From positions 1-64,000 of the forward strand of contig NZ_FQUS01000003.1 in the NCBI RefSeq assembly GCF_900129315.1: 64,000 nt of DNA, in the 5' to 3' direction. This stretch comes from Fodinibius roseus. Lineage in GTDB: Bacteria > Bacteroidota > Rhodothermia > Balneolales > Balneolaceae. The notes under the pieces were generated by a model. The model was not told where the DNA came from. It saw only the letters and a program-made list of their open reading frames with translations, and ran no database searches. The position numbers and the translations under genes were made by a program. Position 1 is the stretch's first letter. Every line of letters begins with the position of its first letter. Shown here in pieces: positions 52,229 through 59,452 of the stretch.

Positions 52229-52342
52229 AATTTCTCCATCAGCTGCGTTGAAGCTAAAATGGTTTGCTCAACGTATCCAGATACGTTCCCGCCACTATTC
52301 GTCCTTCGCCTTGCTGAGGAAAAAATTTCTTGGTGAGAAATT
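52229..52342. repeat. Nested palindromic unit
   Basis: AATTTCTC (52229-52236) is inverted to GAGAAATT (52335-52342), TCAGC (52239-52243) to GCTGA (52313-52317), and ACGTATC/GATACGT (52271-52277, 52280-52286) is a 7-bp central stem. The 114-bp unit lies in the 375-bp gap between the DUF62 gene and a methyltransferase (52113-52487). It resembles REP-like palindromes in layout. It is a different sequence family from the five-copy element. A weak CCCTTG/CAGGG hairpin with seven T (52195-52222) just before it may terminate the dnaN transcript. Confidence 0.6.
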
Positions 52343-52487
52343 CAGGCTAATATCTATTGTAACTCTTGATATGAAATCAACGTATCACAAAACAGTTCAA
52401 TGAATTGTCAGTATTATGCTGAATACCAACAGGGTCGCTGCTTTCCGCTCATGATCCTGAAGGCCTTTGGGATAACCGAACCCGTTT

Positions 52488-53300
52488 ATGCCTATGTCTC
52501 TTGAAATTCGATCTCCAAAATATGAACGTGCTGCGATTACGATCCCCTCGGAGGCAGCTATCCTGCAAAAAGGATTCAACGGCACGGTTTGTTCCAATAA
52601 GGGCGATGAATATACGATCCGCAATAATATTATCGATCTGCTGGGTGACAAAGCAATGGATATGTCGTGGGCCCAGAGTTCGAACCACTGGAAAGTAACA
52701 GCCGCCCTCTACGAAGATATTTGGCGCAAGCGATCGCTTTCTATTTTAAGCGGCGAAGAATTTCCCATCCGGAAAGAACAGGAGCTCCTTAATCGCTGGC
52801 TCGATCCCCGGCCAGCCTTCTGGTATATGGATATCGGTTGTTCAACAGCGCTCTACGGGCGCCTGCTGAAGAAAGCGGAGCCCGGATGCGAGGTGGTATC
52901 GCTCGACTTTTCCGTGCAAATGCTGGAGGAGGCGCGGCTAAAGTCGGAAGCGGAAGAAGCGAACCAATACCTGGTACGGGCAGATGCGCGTTCACTGCCC
53001 TTCTTTAGTGCCACTTTTGACGGACTGACGATGGGGGGCACGTTTAATGAACTGACGGATCCCGCCAGGGTTTTGTATGAGGCACGGCGTGTTATAAAAA
53101 AGGAGGGTGTTTTTTTCATGATGCACCTGGTCAAGGCCGATGCCTGGTACCTGCGGCTGCTGCAGGAGTCGACCGAGTTCAGCGGCATTAAATTTTGGGC
53201 CATTGAAGAAAGCAATGAACTTTTTGCGCAGACCGGTTTTAAGGTCGCCGATCAGTTCTGCAAGGGGATTGTTTGTTTTACAAAACTTCTGCCGGCCTGA
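52488..53300 (+). CDS. Class I SAM-dependent methyltransferase
   Basis: A 270-residue protein. Motif I is WYMDIGCSTALYGRLL (around residue 112-125), followed by EVVSLDFSVQMLEEA (motif II acidic end), RADARSLPFFSATFDGL, and the post-motif MGGTFNELTDPARVLYEARRVIKKEGVFFM. This is a Methyltransf_11-type Rossmann domain. The N-terminal 100 residues contain a Cys and a short beta region and may be a substrate-recognition part. Target unknown; a small molecule such as a quinone is as likely as any. A second ATG lies at 52494. Confidence 0.84.
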   Translation: MPMSLEIRSPKYERAAITIPSEAAILQKGFNGTVCSNKGDEYTIRNNIIDLLGDKAMDMSWAQSSNHWKVTAALYEDIWRKRSLSILSGEEFPIRKEQELLNRWLDPRPAFWYMDIGCSTALYGRLLKKAEPGCEVVSLDFSVQMLEEARLKSEAEEANQYLVRADARSLPFFSATFDGLTMGGTFNELTDPARVLYEARRVIKKEGVFFMMHLVKADAWYLRLLQESTEFSGIKFWAIEESNELFAQTGFKVADQFCKGIVCFTKLLPA

Positions 53301-53421
53301 TCGGTATTGAAGGCGTATTTCCCGGCGGGGAAGCCCCTGCTCGTCGCGAGATATGCAAAAAGATCGGGAAGTAAAAAATAGTAGCAGATGGTAAGTTTTA
53401 ACCAGAAGGTGAACTGATAAC

Positions 53422-55056
53422 CTACATCTGTTCCGGGGCGCTGATCCCCAATATCGTCAGTCCGTTGGCCAGGACCCGGGCGGTGGCCTCTGCCAGTACG
53501 GTTCGCGCCTGGACCAGCTGCTCCTTTTCGCCAAGAATGCGGCAGTCGTGGTAAAAGGAGGTAAAATGCGAGGCCAGGTCATCCAGGTAGTTGATCATTC
53601 GATGCGGTTCGCGGCTTTCGGCGGCGCTTTGAATCATCTCAGGAAAGCGAATGATGCTTTTGATAAGTTTTTTTTCAGATTCGTGAGTCAGCCGCTCCAG
53701 CTCGGGAGCATCTTCAAAGGCGTACTCCTGCTCTACTTTTCTCAGGATACTGTGGATACGGGCGTGAGCGTATTGCAGGTAAAAAACTGGATTCTTTTCG
53801 CCCTCCGCCTTGGCTTCGGCAACGTCGAATTCCAGATGCGTGTTGGGTGCCCGCATCAAAAAGAAGAAACGGGTGATATCCGGGCCCACCTCATCCATCA
53901 GCTCATCAAGAGTAATAAAATTGGCCTTCCGTGTACTCATCTTGAACGGCTTGCCCTCCTTGACAATAGTGACGAACTGGTAGACAATCACATCCACCCT
54001 GGAACGATCGTATCCCAGAGCTTCGATACCGGAAAGTACATCGGGATAGGTATCAATGTGATCGGCGCCAAAGACGTCGATACACTGATTGTAGCCCCGG
54101 TCGAGCTTATTGGCATGGTAGGCAATGTCGGGGAGGCGATAGGTTGGCTCCCCGCTGCTTTTGATAAGCACAGTGTCTTTATCTTTGCCAAAACGGGTGG
54201 TTCGAAACCAGGTGGCCCCGTCTTTGTCGTATGCCAAATCTTGTTTACGGAAAGTTTCAATGACCTTCTCGATGGATCCGTCATCGTAGACTTCCTGCTC
54301 GTTGAAGAACGAATCCATTCTAATGTTCATTCGCTGCAGCGTAGCCTGGATCTCTTCAAAGATGAGCTGTTCGGCTTTCTCCTTAAAGGCGGTCGTATCA
54401 TCGACGTTGAGAAGGCTCTCGCCGTGTTCTTCTACTAACGAACGGGCGATTTCGCTGATATATTCGCCTTCATAACCATCCTCCGGCAGCGCTGCTTCCC
54501 GCCCCAGTTCCTGCAGGTAGCGCGCCCGTACACTCTGTCCCAGTATACGCATTTGACGGCCGGCATTGTTGAAATAGTATTCGCGATCAACCTCGGCGCC
54601 GGTCCACTCCAGCAACCGTGCAACCGTGTCGCCCAACACGGCATTGCGTCCATGTCCGACGGTCAGGGGGCCGGTGGGATTGGCGCTGACAAACTCAATA
54701 AGAATACGATTGCCGCTGAGCGTGGCGGTCTTTCCGAAATCCCGGCCTTGCTTTAAAACATGTTGAAGCTCATCGTAAAGGTAGTCTTCGGCATAGCGGA
54801 AGTTGATAAAACCGGGACCCGCAATTTCTACAGCTTTAATCTTTTTGGGATCATACTCCAGTTTTTGCACAATTTCTTCTGCAATGCTTCGGGGATTCGT
54901 TTTGAGTACACTGGACAGATTGAGGGCAATATTCGAGGCTGAATCCCCGTGACCGGGCTGGTTCGGTTTTTCTATCTGGATATCGGGAAGTTCCTCTTCA
55001 GAAAGGTCGAACTGTTTCAGAGCGGATCTTAAAATGGAGCGTAGGTAGTCTTTCAT
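53422..55056 (-). CDS. argS: Arginyl-tRNA synthetase
   Basis: A 544-residue class I synthetase. The signature HIGH-like motif is SANPTGPLTVGHGRN, and the KMSK-like motif is KMSTRKANF. The N-terminal additional domain (residues 1-100) and the C-terminal DALR anticodon-binding domain (ending RVLANGLTILGISAPEQM) are present. Essential housekeeping gene; the small mobile four-helix gene lies just upstream. Confidence 0.97.
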   Translation of the reverse strand: MKDYLRSILRSALKQFDLSEEELPDIQIEKPNQPGHGDSASNIALNLSSVLKTNPRSIAEEIVQKLEYDPKKIKAVEIAGPGFINFRYAEDYLYDELQHVLKQGRDFGKTATLSGNRILIEFVSANPTGPLTVGHGRNAVLGDTVARLLEWTGAEVDREYYFNNAGRQMRILGQSVRARYLQELGREAALPEDGYEGEYISEIARSLVEEHGESLLNVDDTTAFKEKAEQLIFEEIQATLQRMNIRMDSFFNEQEVYDDGSIEKVIETFRKQDLAYDKDGATWFRTTRFGKDKDTVLIKSSGEPTYRLPDIAYHANKLDRGYNQCIDVFGADHIDTYPDVLSGIEALGYDRSRVDVIVYQFVTIVKEGKPFKMSTRKANFITLDELMDEVGPDITRFFFLMRAPNTHLEFDVAEAKAEGEKNPVFYLQYAHARIHSILRKVEQEYAFEDAPELERLTHESEKKLIKSIIRFPEMIQSAAESREPHRMINYLDDLASHFTSFYHDCRILGEKEQLVQARTVLAEATARVLANGLTILGISAPEQM

Positions 55057-55103
55057 GTAGATTGTTTACTGTCTTTAAATTCAGGCGTCAATATAAGCAG
55101 TAG

Positions 55104-55494
55104 AATTAGGAATTGAGAATTAGGAAATAGGATTTTTTGAGCGTTTTTATAATAGAGCCAATAATTTTTAAAATTTCATTACAATCGGATAGCAATGATG
55201 CAGCTAAGTGAGAATTTAGAAATCCTGTATCCCGTAATAAACGCAACCAGTAATGAGTTTCGCGCCCTTCTTTATAAGCAATTGATAATTTTGATTTAAA
55301 ATCGTTTTTGGACTCTGCTCCTACGGCTTCCTCTGCATTAGCACCAATAGAGGTTCCACTTTTTAAAATCTGGTTAGATAAAATATATTCTTGGTGTTCT
55401 TTAGCCAGTGATTGATGGAGTTGCACAATTCTTACGGCAAAAGCATATGTTTTCTCCAATATGATATTTCGCTTTTCATTCTTAATTCCTAATT
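55104..55494. mobile_element. Four-helix-bundle (IVS-protein) element with 17-bp inverted ends
   Basis: The left end AATTAGGAATTGAGAAT (55104-55120) and right end ATTCTTAATTCCTAATT (55478-55494) are inverted repeats with one mismatch in 17. The left end encodes the last codons and stop of the internal gene (its stop at 55106). The right end supplies the last Asn codon and TAG stop of radC (55489-55491). The element carries no transposase, so movement would need an enzyme from elsewhere. Family knowledge: TIGR02436 genes occur as intervening sequences in 23S rRNA genes and as scattered short genes. Confidence 0.75.
55106..55459 (-). CDS. Four helix bundle protein (23S rRNA intervening-sequence protein family)
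   Basis: A 117-residue protein of the TIGR02436/S23 ribosomal-protein-like family, which folds as a four-helix bundle forming pentamers. Family landmarks are FAVRIVQLHQ, ILKSGTSIGANAEEAVGAESKNDFKSKLSIAYKEGRETHYWLRLL and the short helical tail. The first canonical start is TTG at 55459, but the family N terminus (about KNEKRNIILEK) is encoded just upstream in the same frame with no ATG, so start selection is unusual. The gene fills the mobile unit between argS and radC. Role unknown; it is not required for radC or argS by any visible logic. Confidence 0.9.
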   Translation of the reverse strand: MEKTYAFAVRIVQLHQSLAKEHQEYILSNQILKSGTSIGANAEEAVGAESKNDFKSKLSIAYKEGRETHYWLRLLRDTGFLNSHLAASLLSDCNEILKIIGSIIKTLKKSYFLILNS

Positions 55495-56208
55495 AAGTAG
55501 TCCTTTTGCGCGGAAGCTGGTATAGCTGTCGCCGGCGACAATGAGATGGTCGTCCACGGGGATGCCGAGCAGTTTTCCAGATTTGGCGATGCGATTCGTG
55601 AGCTGAATATCTGCTTTCGATTCTTTATTCTGTCCACTGGGATGATTGTGCAGCAGTAGTATACTGTTGGCCTCATTCATTACGGCCTGGCGCATAACTT
55701 CGGCGGGATCTACAATGGTAGCCGTTGCACCCCCGGAGCTGATCTTTTTATAGCCCGTTACAATCTTGGCATTGTTCAGGAATGCGACCAGAAATACCTC
55801 TTTGGTAAGATCTCGGAGTTTGGGCCCGAAATAGGCAATGGCATCCTCCGGTGATGTTATTTGGACCTGTTCGCCCAGCCGGGCAACCTGGATGCGACGT
55901 GAGAGCTCAAATACCGCTTCCAGCGTGAGGGACTTTACGTTGCCCATCCCGGGGATGATCTTCAGATCCTGCCAGTCTTTGCGGGCCAGGTAGCGGATCC
56001 CGTCAAAGTGATCGAGGAGGGCTTTGGCCATCTGAATGACATTCATCTTTTGGCTGCCGGTACGCAAAAGAATGGCAAGCAGTTCGGCATCCGACAAACT
56101 CTCGCTGCCGTAGTTCATCAGTTTTTCGCGCGGTTGTTCATCGGGATTCATCTCCTTGACGGTTCTCCTGAAGAATTCGCTGGATTCAAACTGTTCTCTG
56201 TCAGACAT
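55489..56208 (-). CDS. radC: RadC/JAB-domain protein
   Basis: A 239-residue protein with an N-terminal HhH-like domain (GMGNVKSLTLEAVFEL) and a C-terminal JAMM/MPN+ domain. The metal signature HNHPSG is at 187-192 with the later Asp at 200. The historic DNA-repair role is doubtful; JAMM enzymes are peptidases or similar hydrolases. The ATG at 56208 has AGGAAG eight bases upstream and is preferred to the longer frame from 56247. The last sense codon and stop are built from the inverted end of the adjacent mobile element. Confidence 0.93.
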   Translation of the reverse strand: MSDREQFESSEFFRRTVKEMNPDEQPREKLMNYGSESLSDAELLAILLRTGSQKMNVIQMAKALLDHFDGIRYLARKDWQDLKIIPGMGNVKSLTLEAVFELSRRIQVARLGEQVQITSPEDAIAYFGPKLRDLTKEVFLVAFLNNAKIVTGYKKISSGGATATIVDPAEVMRQAVMNEANSILLLHNHPSGQNKESKADIQLTNRIAKSGKLLGIPVDDHLIVAGDSYTSFRAKGLLN

Positions 56209-56252
56209 AATAATTCTTCCTGTTATATTAATGTTTATATATTCCATAGAGG

Positions 56253-56395
56253 GCTTTGCAAAGCCGTTCTTTTGTCCGATCTCTGCATTTTCGCAAGCTC
56301 AAAACTCTTATCATATGCCTTTATATGCTTTGGCTTTGAATTTGCTCAGGCTTTGACATTGATCAAGAGTCCTGGTTTTTCCCTGGTTTTTCAAC
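56253..56395 (+). repeat. Dispersed palindromic element, copy 5
   Basis: The left end GGCTTTGCAAAGCCG (56252-56266) is inverted to a degenerate right end CCTGGTTTTTCAACGCCC. The right-end segment CCTGGTTTTT is duplicated (56371-56380, 56382-56391). The inner arms GCAAGCTCAAA and TTTGAATTTGC pair at 9 of 11 positions plus a G-T wobble. It lies just upstream of radC. Confidence 0.72.
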
Positions 56396-56741
56396 GCCCC
56401 CTGGTTATAGGGTCGTTATTCGTTCATTGCAAGGTGGTTATTGGAAAGGTTGACAAGCAAGACATCTGTTAAAGATGAACAGGCGCCTCCCAAATAGCAG
56501 ATACCCGGTAGTTAATATCCTTGCTCATAAATTCAGCCGGGGCTGTAATACGAAACACAGCTTTCTTTAAATGATTATATCATCAATCTATTTAGTAAGA
56601 GCCCCATAAGGACCAATCCTTACAAAAAATTTTGCCAATGGTATGAAAGGCACTACCTGCGCCGCAGCGGCCGGCCGTAAAGGGAGGAAGAGTAAGAAGT
56701 TGAACGGGCGAGTGGAAATGCACCGGCCACCGGTCAAACGC
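56396..56741. other. Non-coding gap downstream of the DnaQ-like gene
   Basis: No convincing gene, hairpin or repeat was found in this stretch. A basic 117-codon frame (56643-56996) overlaps the minus-strand nuclease gene and looks spurious. Confidence 0.4.
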
Positions 56742-57422
56742 TCAGGACAGCAGGCTTCCCAGGGTGGTAATACCTCTTTTTTCTGCTATTTTCAACAGCT
56801 TAAGAAAGAGCTGTGCCGTAAGGAAAGCGTCTCCGGCAGCGGTATGCCTGTCGTCGAGGGGAATATGATATCGCCGGCACAGCGCATCCAGCTGGTAATC
56901 TTTTTTGTTAATCAGCGAGTAGTCTGTGTGCTTTCCCAGCTCCAGGCGCACCGCCAGGTCATAGGTATCCAGCCGGTGATTACGTATTTTTTTTAGCCCG
57001 AAAGGCCGGGCTGCCTTTTCGAGCATAGCTATATCGAACCCTATATTATGACCTACAAGCACGGCATGGCCAATGTCACCCAAGAAAAGCTTCACAAAAC
57101 TGCGGAGAGACAACGTATCTTTTGCGTTGATAATCTCATGAACCTTGATGGCTTCTTTTGTGCTCTCTTTTTTGGGATGGAGATATAGCTGCCGGGCCCT
57201 GTTTACCTTGATCGCATAGCTTCGGATGGCGACACTGCCATAGGATACAATATAATCCCGCTTAACCTCCAGTCCAGTCGTTTCTGTATCGAGAGCTACA
57301 AAAGAACACCGTGATACAGGCTCATCGCTATCGGCTTTTTTATTCTCAAAACGCCGAATATAATCGACGACAAAAGAGGATTGCCGAGCTTTCTGTCCGG
57401 TTAAAAAATTGAACCAGTCCAT
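56742..57422 (-). CDS. DnaQ-like 3'-5' exonuclease
   Basis: A 226-residue DEDDh nuclease. Exo I is VALDTETTGL, Exo II is AVLVGHNIGFD and Exo III is HTAAGDAFLTAQL with the characteristic His. Unlike polymerase III epsilon, it has an N-terminal leader of about 40 residues (MDWFNFLTGQKARQS). It starts one base before the end of the DUF294 gene on the same strand, so they form an operon. In several proteobacteria the same pair travels with acetate permease genes; here no permease is adjacent. Confidence 0.9.
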   Translation of the reverse strand: MDWFNFLTGQKARQSSFVVDYIRRFENKKADSDEPVSRCSFVALDTETTGLEVKRDYIVSYGSVAIRSYAIKVNRARQLYLHPKKESTKEAIKVHEIINAKDTLSLRSFVKLFLGDIGHAVLVGHNIGFDIAMLEKAARPFGLKKIRNHRLDTYDLAVRLELGKHTDYSLINKKDYQLDALCRRYHIPLDDRHTAAGDAFLTAQLFLKLLKIAEKRGITTLGSLLS

Positions 57423-57423
57423 A

Positions 57424-59370
57424 TCACATGCCTAAAAGGTCAAGCTGAAATCGTACCCGGATGATCTTTTGAATTTCATTGATCGGGTAAAACGCATTTT
57501 TCAGCAGTTGTCGTTCTATTTTTCCCAACGAATCGGGATCTATATAGCGGCCTGAACTATCGGCGCGCAAACCTTCAAGCGTCCTGAAACGCATAAAAAT
57601 ATCATAAGCTCGTGCAGCTTCGGTAAATAATTCAGCGTGGCCGGGCTCTATTTCGGCTAACTTTTCAAATCGTTTCCGCGTATTGGTAAGATCAGCGATA
57701 CCATGACTGAGTATTAACAGCCGGGCGGCGTCTACGAGGGGCATCATTGCCCTGAGCTTAATATCAAATTTATCTTTTTGGTTACCGGACTTTTCCACCA
57801 GCAAATTTCTGAAAAAGCCGAGCGGAGGTGAATTCAGGAGGGCATTGCCGGCAAAAAAGTTCAGAAAAAGTTCATGTCGGTCAATGAGATCATGAACATG
57901 ACGGGACAGCTCTTCTGCCAGGGTGCTGTGACCATAAACAGGCCGGAAGTCAAAAAAGATAGCCGCATGCAGGAGGGCCTTTTTATCCGGTGTTGTGATC
58001 CATTCTTTAAAATATTTTTTCCAGGCGGACAGCGGCTGGCACCACCGGGGATTGCTGGCCATCATCTTCGCGGGACACGGTTTGAAGCCACATGAAACCA
58101 ACAGGTCAATCACTTCTTTTGCCAGCGCCTGGAAGTATTCGTCCGCTTGTTCTTTTTGGTCATCGGCTACGTCTTCATATACAAGGGCGTTGTCCAGATC
58201 AGTTCGCAATAGCTGCTCCTCCCTCCCCTCGCTTCCCAGCGATAAAAAACAACATTCGGTATCCCGGATATCCGGGTAACCGGGGTCGATCCTGGACCGG
58301 GCCAGTTCCACGGCTTTTTGGATAATGATATCGTTGATTTCTGAGATAATACCGGTGACAAAGCTCATGGATACTTCATTTTCCAAATAGTAGGTTAACA
58401 AATGGTCGGCCTGGTCCCTCAGCCGTCTCAGTTCCTCTATGCTTTTGGAATTGATCAACGTGTTGATAATGACGGCCGGGCTGTTTCCCTGGGACAGCAA
58501 AAGATCATGATCCGAGATAATGCCGGTTATGCTACTCTGATCGGTACCGTCTTCGGTTAAAACGAGATGATGCACCCTGTTCCTGATCATGGCCAGATAA
58601 AGTGTTGCAAAGTCGTCCTCTTTTGTCATTGTAAGGACCGGACTGCTCATGATCTCGGAGACCGGGACCCCGGGCGATTGGCTTGCAGCGACCACCTTGT
58701 TTCGTAAATCCTTATCCGTAACGATGCCCCGGGGAAATCCTTTTTTGTCAACAACCACGATGGAGCCAACATTGGCCCGGCTCATCTGCCCGGCTGCATC
58801 CTCCGCGGTTTCGTGCTCCAAACAACTGACAACATCTGATGAGTAGGTGATATCCGATTGACCCGAGAAGATTGTTAATCCGGTGTCTTCTATATCCTCC
58901 TGAAATCGGGTCGAGGTAAACTCGGCCTGGGAAAGATCCGTTTTGACAACAATTTGTCCCGATGCAAATCCCGCCGCAAAATACTGGCTGACCCTGTTAT
59001 TTTCGCTTAGCACTTTGTCAAATATCTCCACGGGGATCGCATATACAAGGCTGTCTTCACGGGCCAGGGCATCCAAAACGTAGGATCTTCTTCCCAGCAG
59101 GGAACGTACCCCGAAAACATCTCCTTCATCACAATATTCGACCGGAATTTGTTTTCCCTGTTGATCTTCGGTGAGTGCGACGGCTCCCTCCTTGACCACG
59201 AAGAAATATTTTTTGGCCGAATCGCCCGCATGAAAAAGGTATTCCTCTTTGGCGTAATACCTCAGTTCAACTTTTGATGCCACGGATTCCAACAGGCTCT
59301 CGGATAGAAAGCTGAACGGGGGGTATTTTTTCAAAAATTCCTTGACTCTATTGACAATTACATTCGCCAT
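57424..59370 (-). CDS. cNMP-binding/CBS/DUF294 nucleotidyltransferase-like protein
   Basis: A 648-residue four-part regulator: a cyclic-nucleotide-binding-like domain (residues about 10-130; CDEGDVFGVRSLLG), two CBS domains (about 170-300; LVVVDKKGFPRGIVTDKDLRN, GIISDHDLLL), a DUF294/GlnD-type nucleotidyltransferase domain with SLGSEGREEQLLRTDLDNALVYED (about 375-400) and a DUF294 C-terminal helical domain. GlnD-like members transfer nucleotides to proteins; substrate here unknown. Cotranscribed with the DnaQ-like gene. Confidence 0.88.
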   Translation of the reverse strand: MANVIVNRVKEFLKKYPPFSFLSESLLESVASKVELRYYAKEEYLFHAGDSAKKYFFVVKEGAVALTEDQQGKQIPVEYCDEGDVFGVRSLLGRRSYVLDALAREDSLVYAIPVEIFDKVLSENNRVSQYFAAGFASGQIVVKTDLSQAEFTSTRFQEDIEDTGLTIFSGQSDITYSSDVVSCLEHETAEDAAGQMSRANVGSIVVVDKKGFPRGIVTDKDLRNKVVAASQSPGVPVSEIMSSPVLTMTKEDDFATLYLAMIRNRVHHLVLTEDGTDQSSITGIISDHDLLLSQGNSPAVIINTLINSKSIEELRRLRDQADHLLTYYLENEVSMSFVTGIISEINDIIIQKAVELARSRIDPGYPDIRDTECCFLSLGSEGREEQLLRTDLDNALVYEDVADDQKEQADEYFQALAKEVIDLLVSCGFKPCPAKMMASNPRWCQPLSAWKKYFKEWITTPDKKALLHAAIFFDFRPVYGHSTLAEELSRHVHDLIDRHELFLNFFAGNALLNSPPLGFFRNLLVEKSGNQKDKFDIKLRAMMPLVDAARLLILSHGIADLTNTRKRFEKLAEIEPGHAELFTEAARAYDIFMRFRTLEGLRADSSGRYIDPDSLGKIERQLLKNAFYPINEIQKIIRVRFQLDLLGM

Positions 59371-59452
59371 GACGGATAAGAATTATGATAAGATAAAAGT
59401 GTACCTGTATTGATATACGGTGGTTAGTGCCGGCGAGAACTATGGGAGTTTC

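Noticed and set aside
55104-55494. Classical insertion sequence at the argS-radC junction
   Set aside because: The unit encodes no transposase; only the four-helix-bundle protein and inverted ends are present.
56643-56996. A 117-codon basic frame
   Set aside because: Most of it overlaps the DnaQ-like gene on the other strand.
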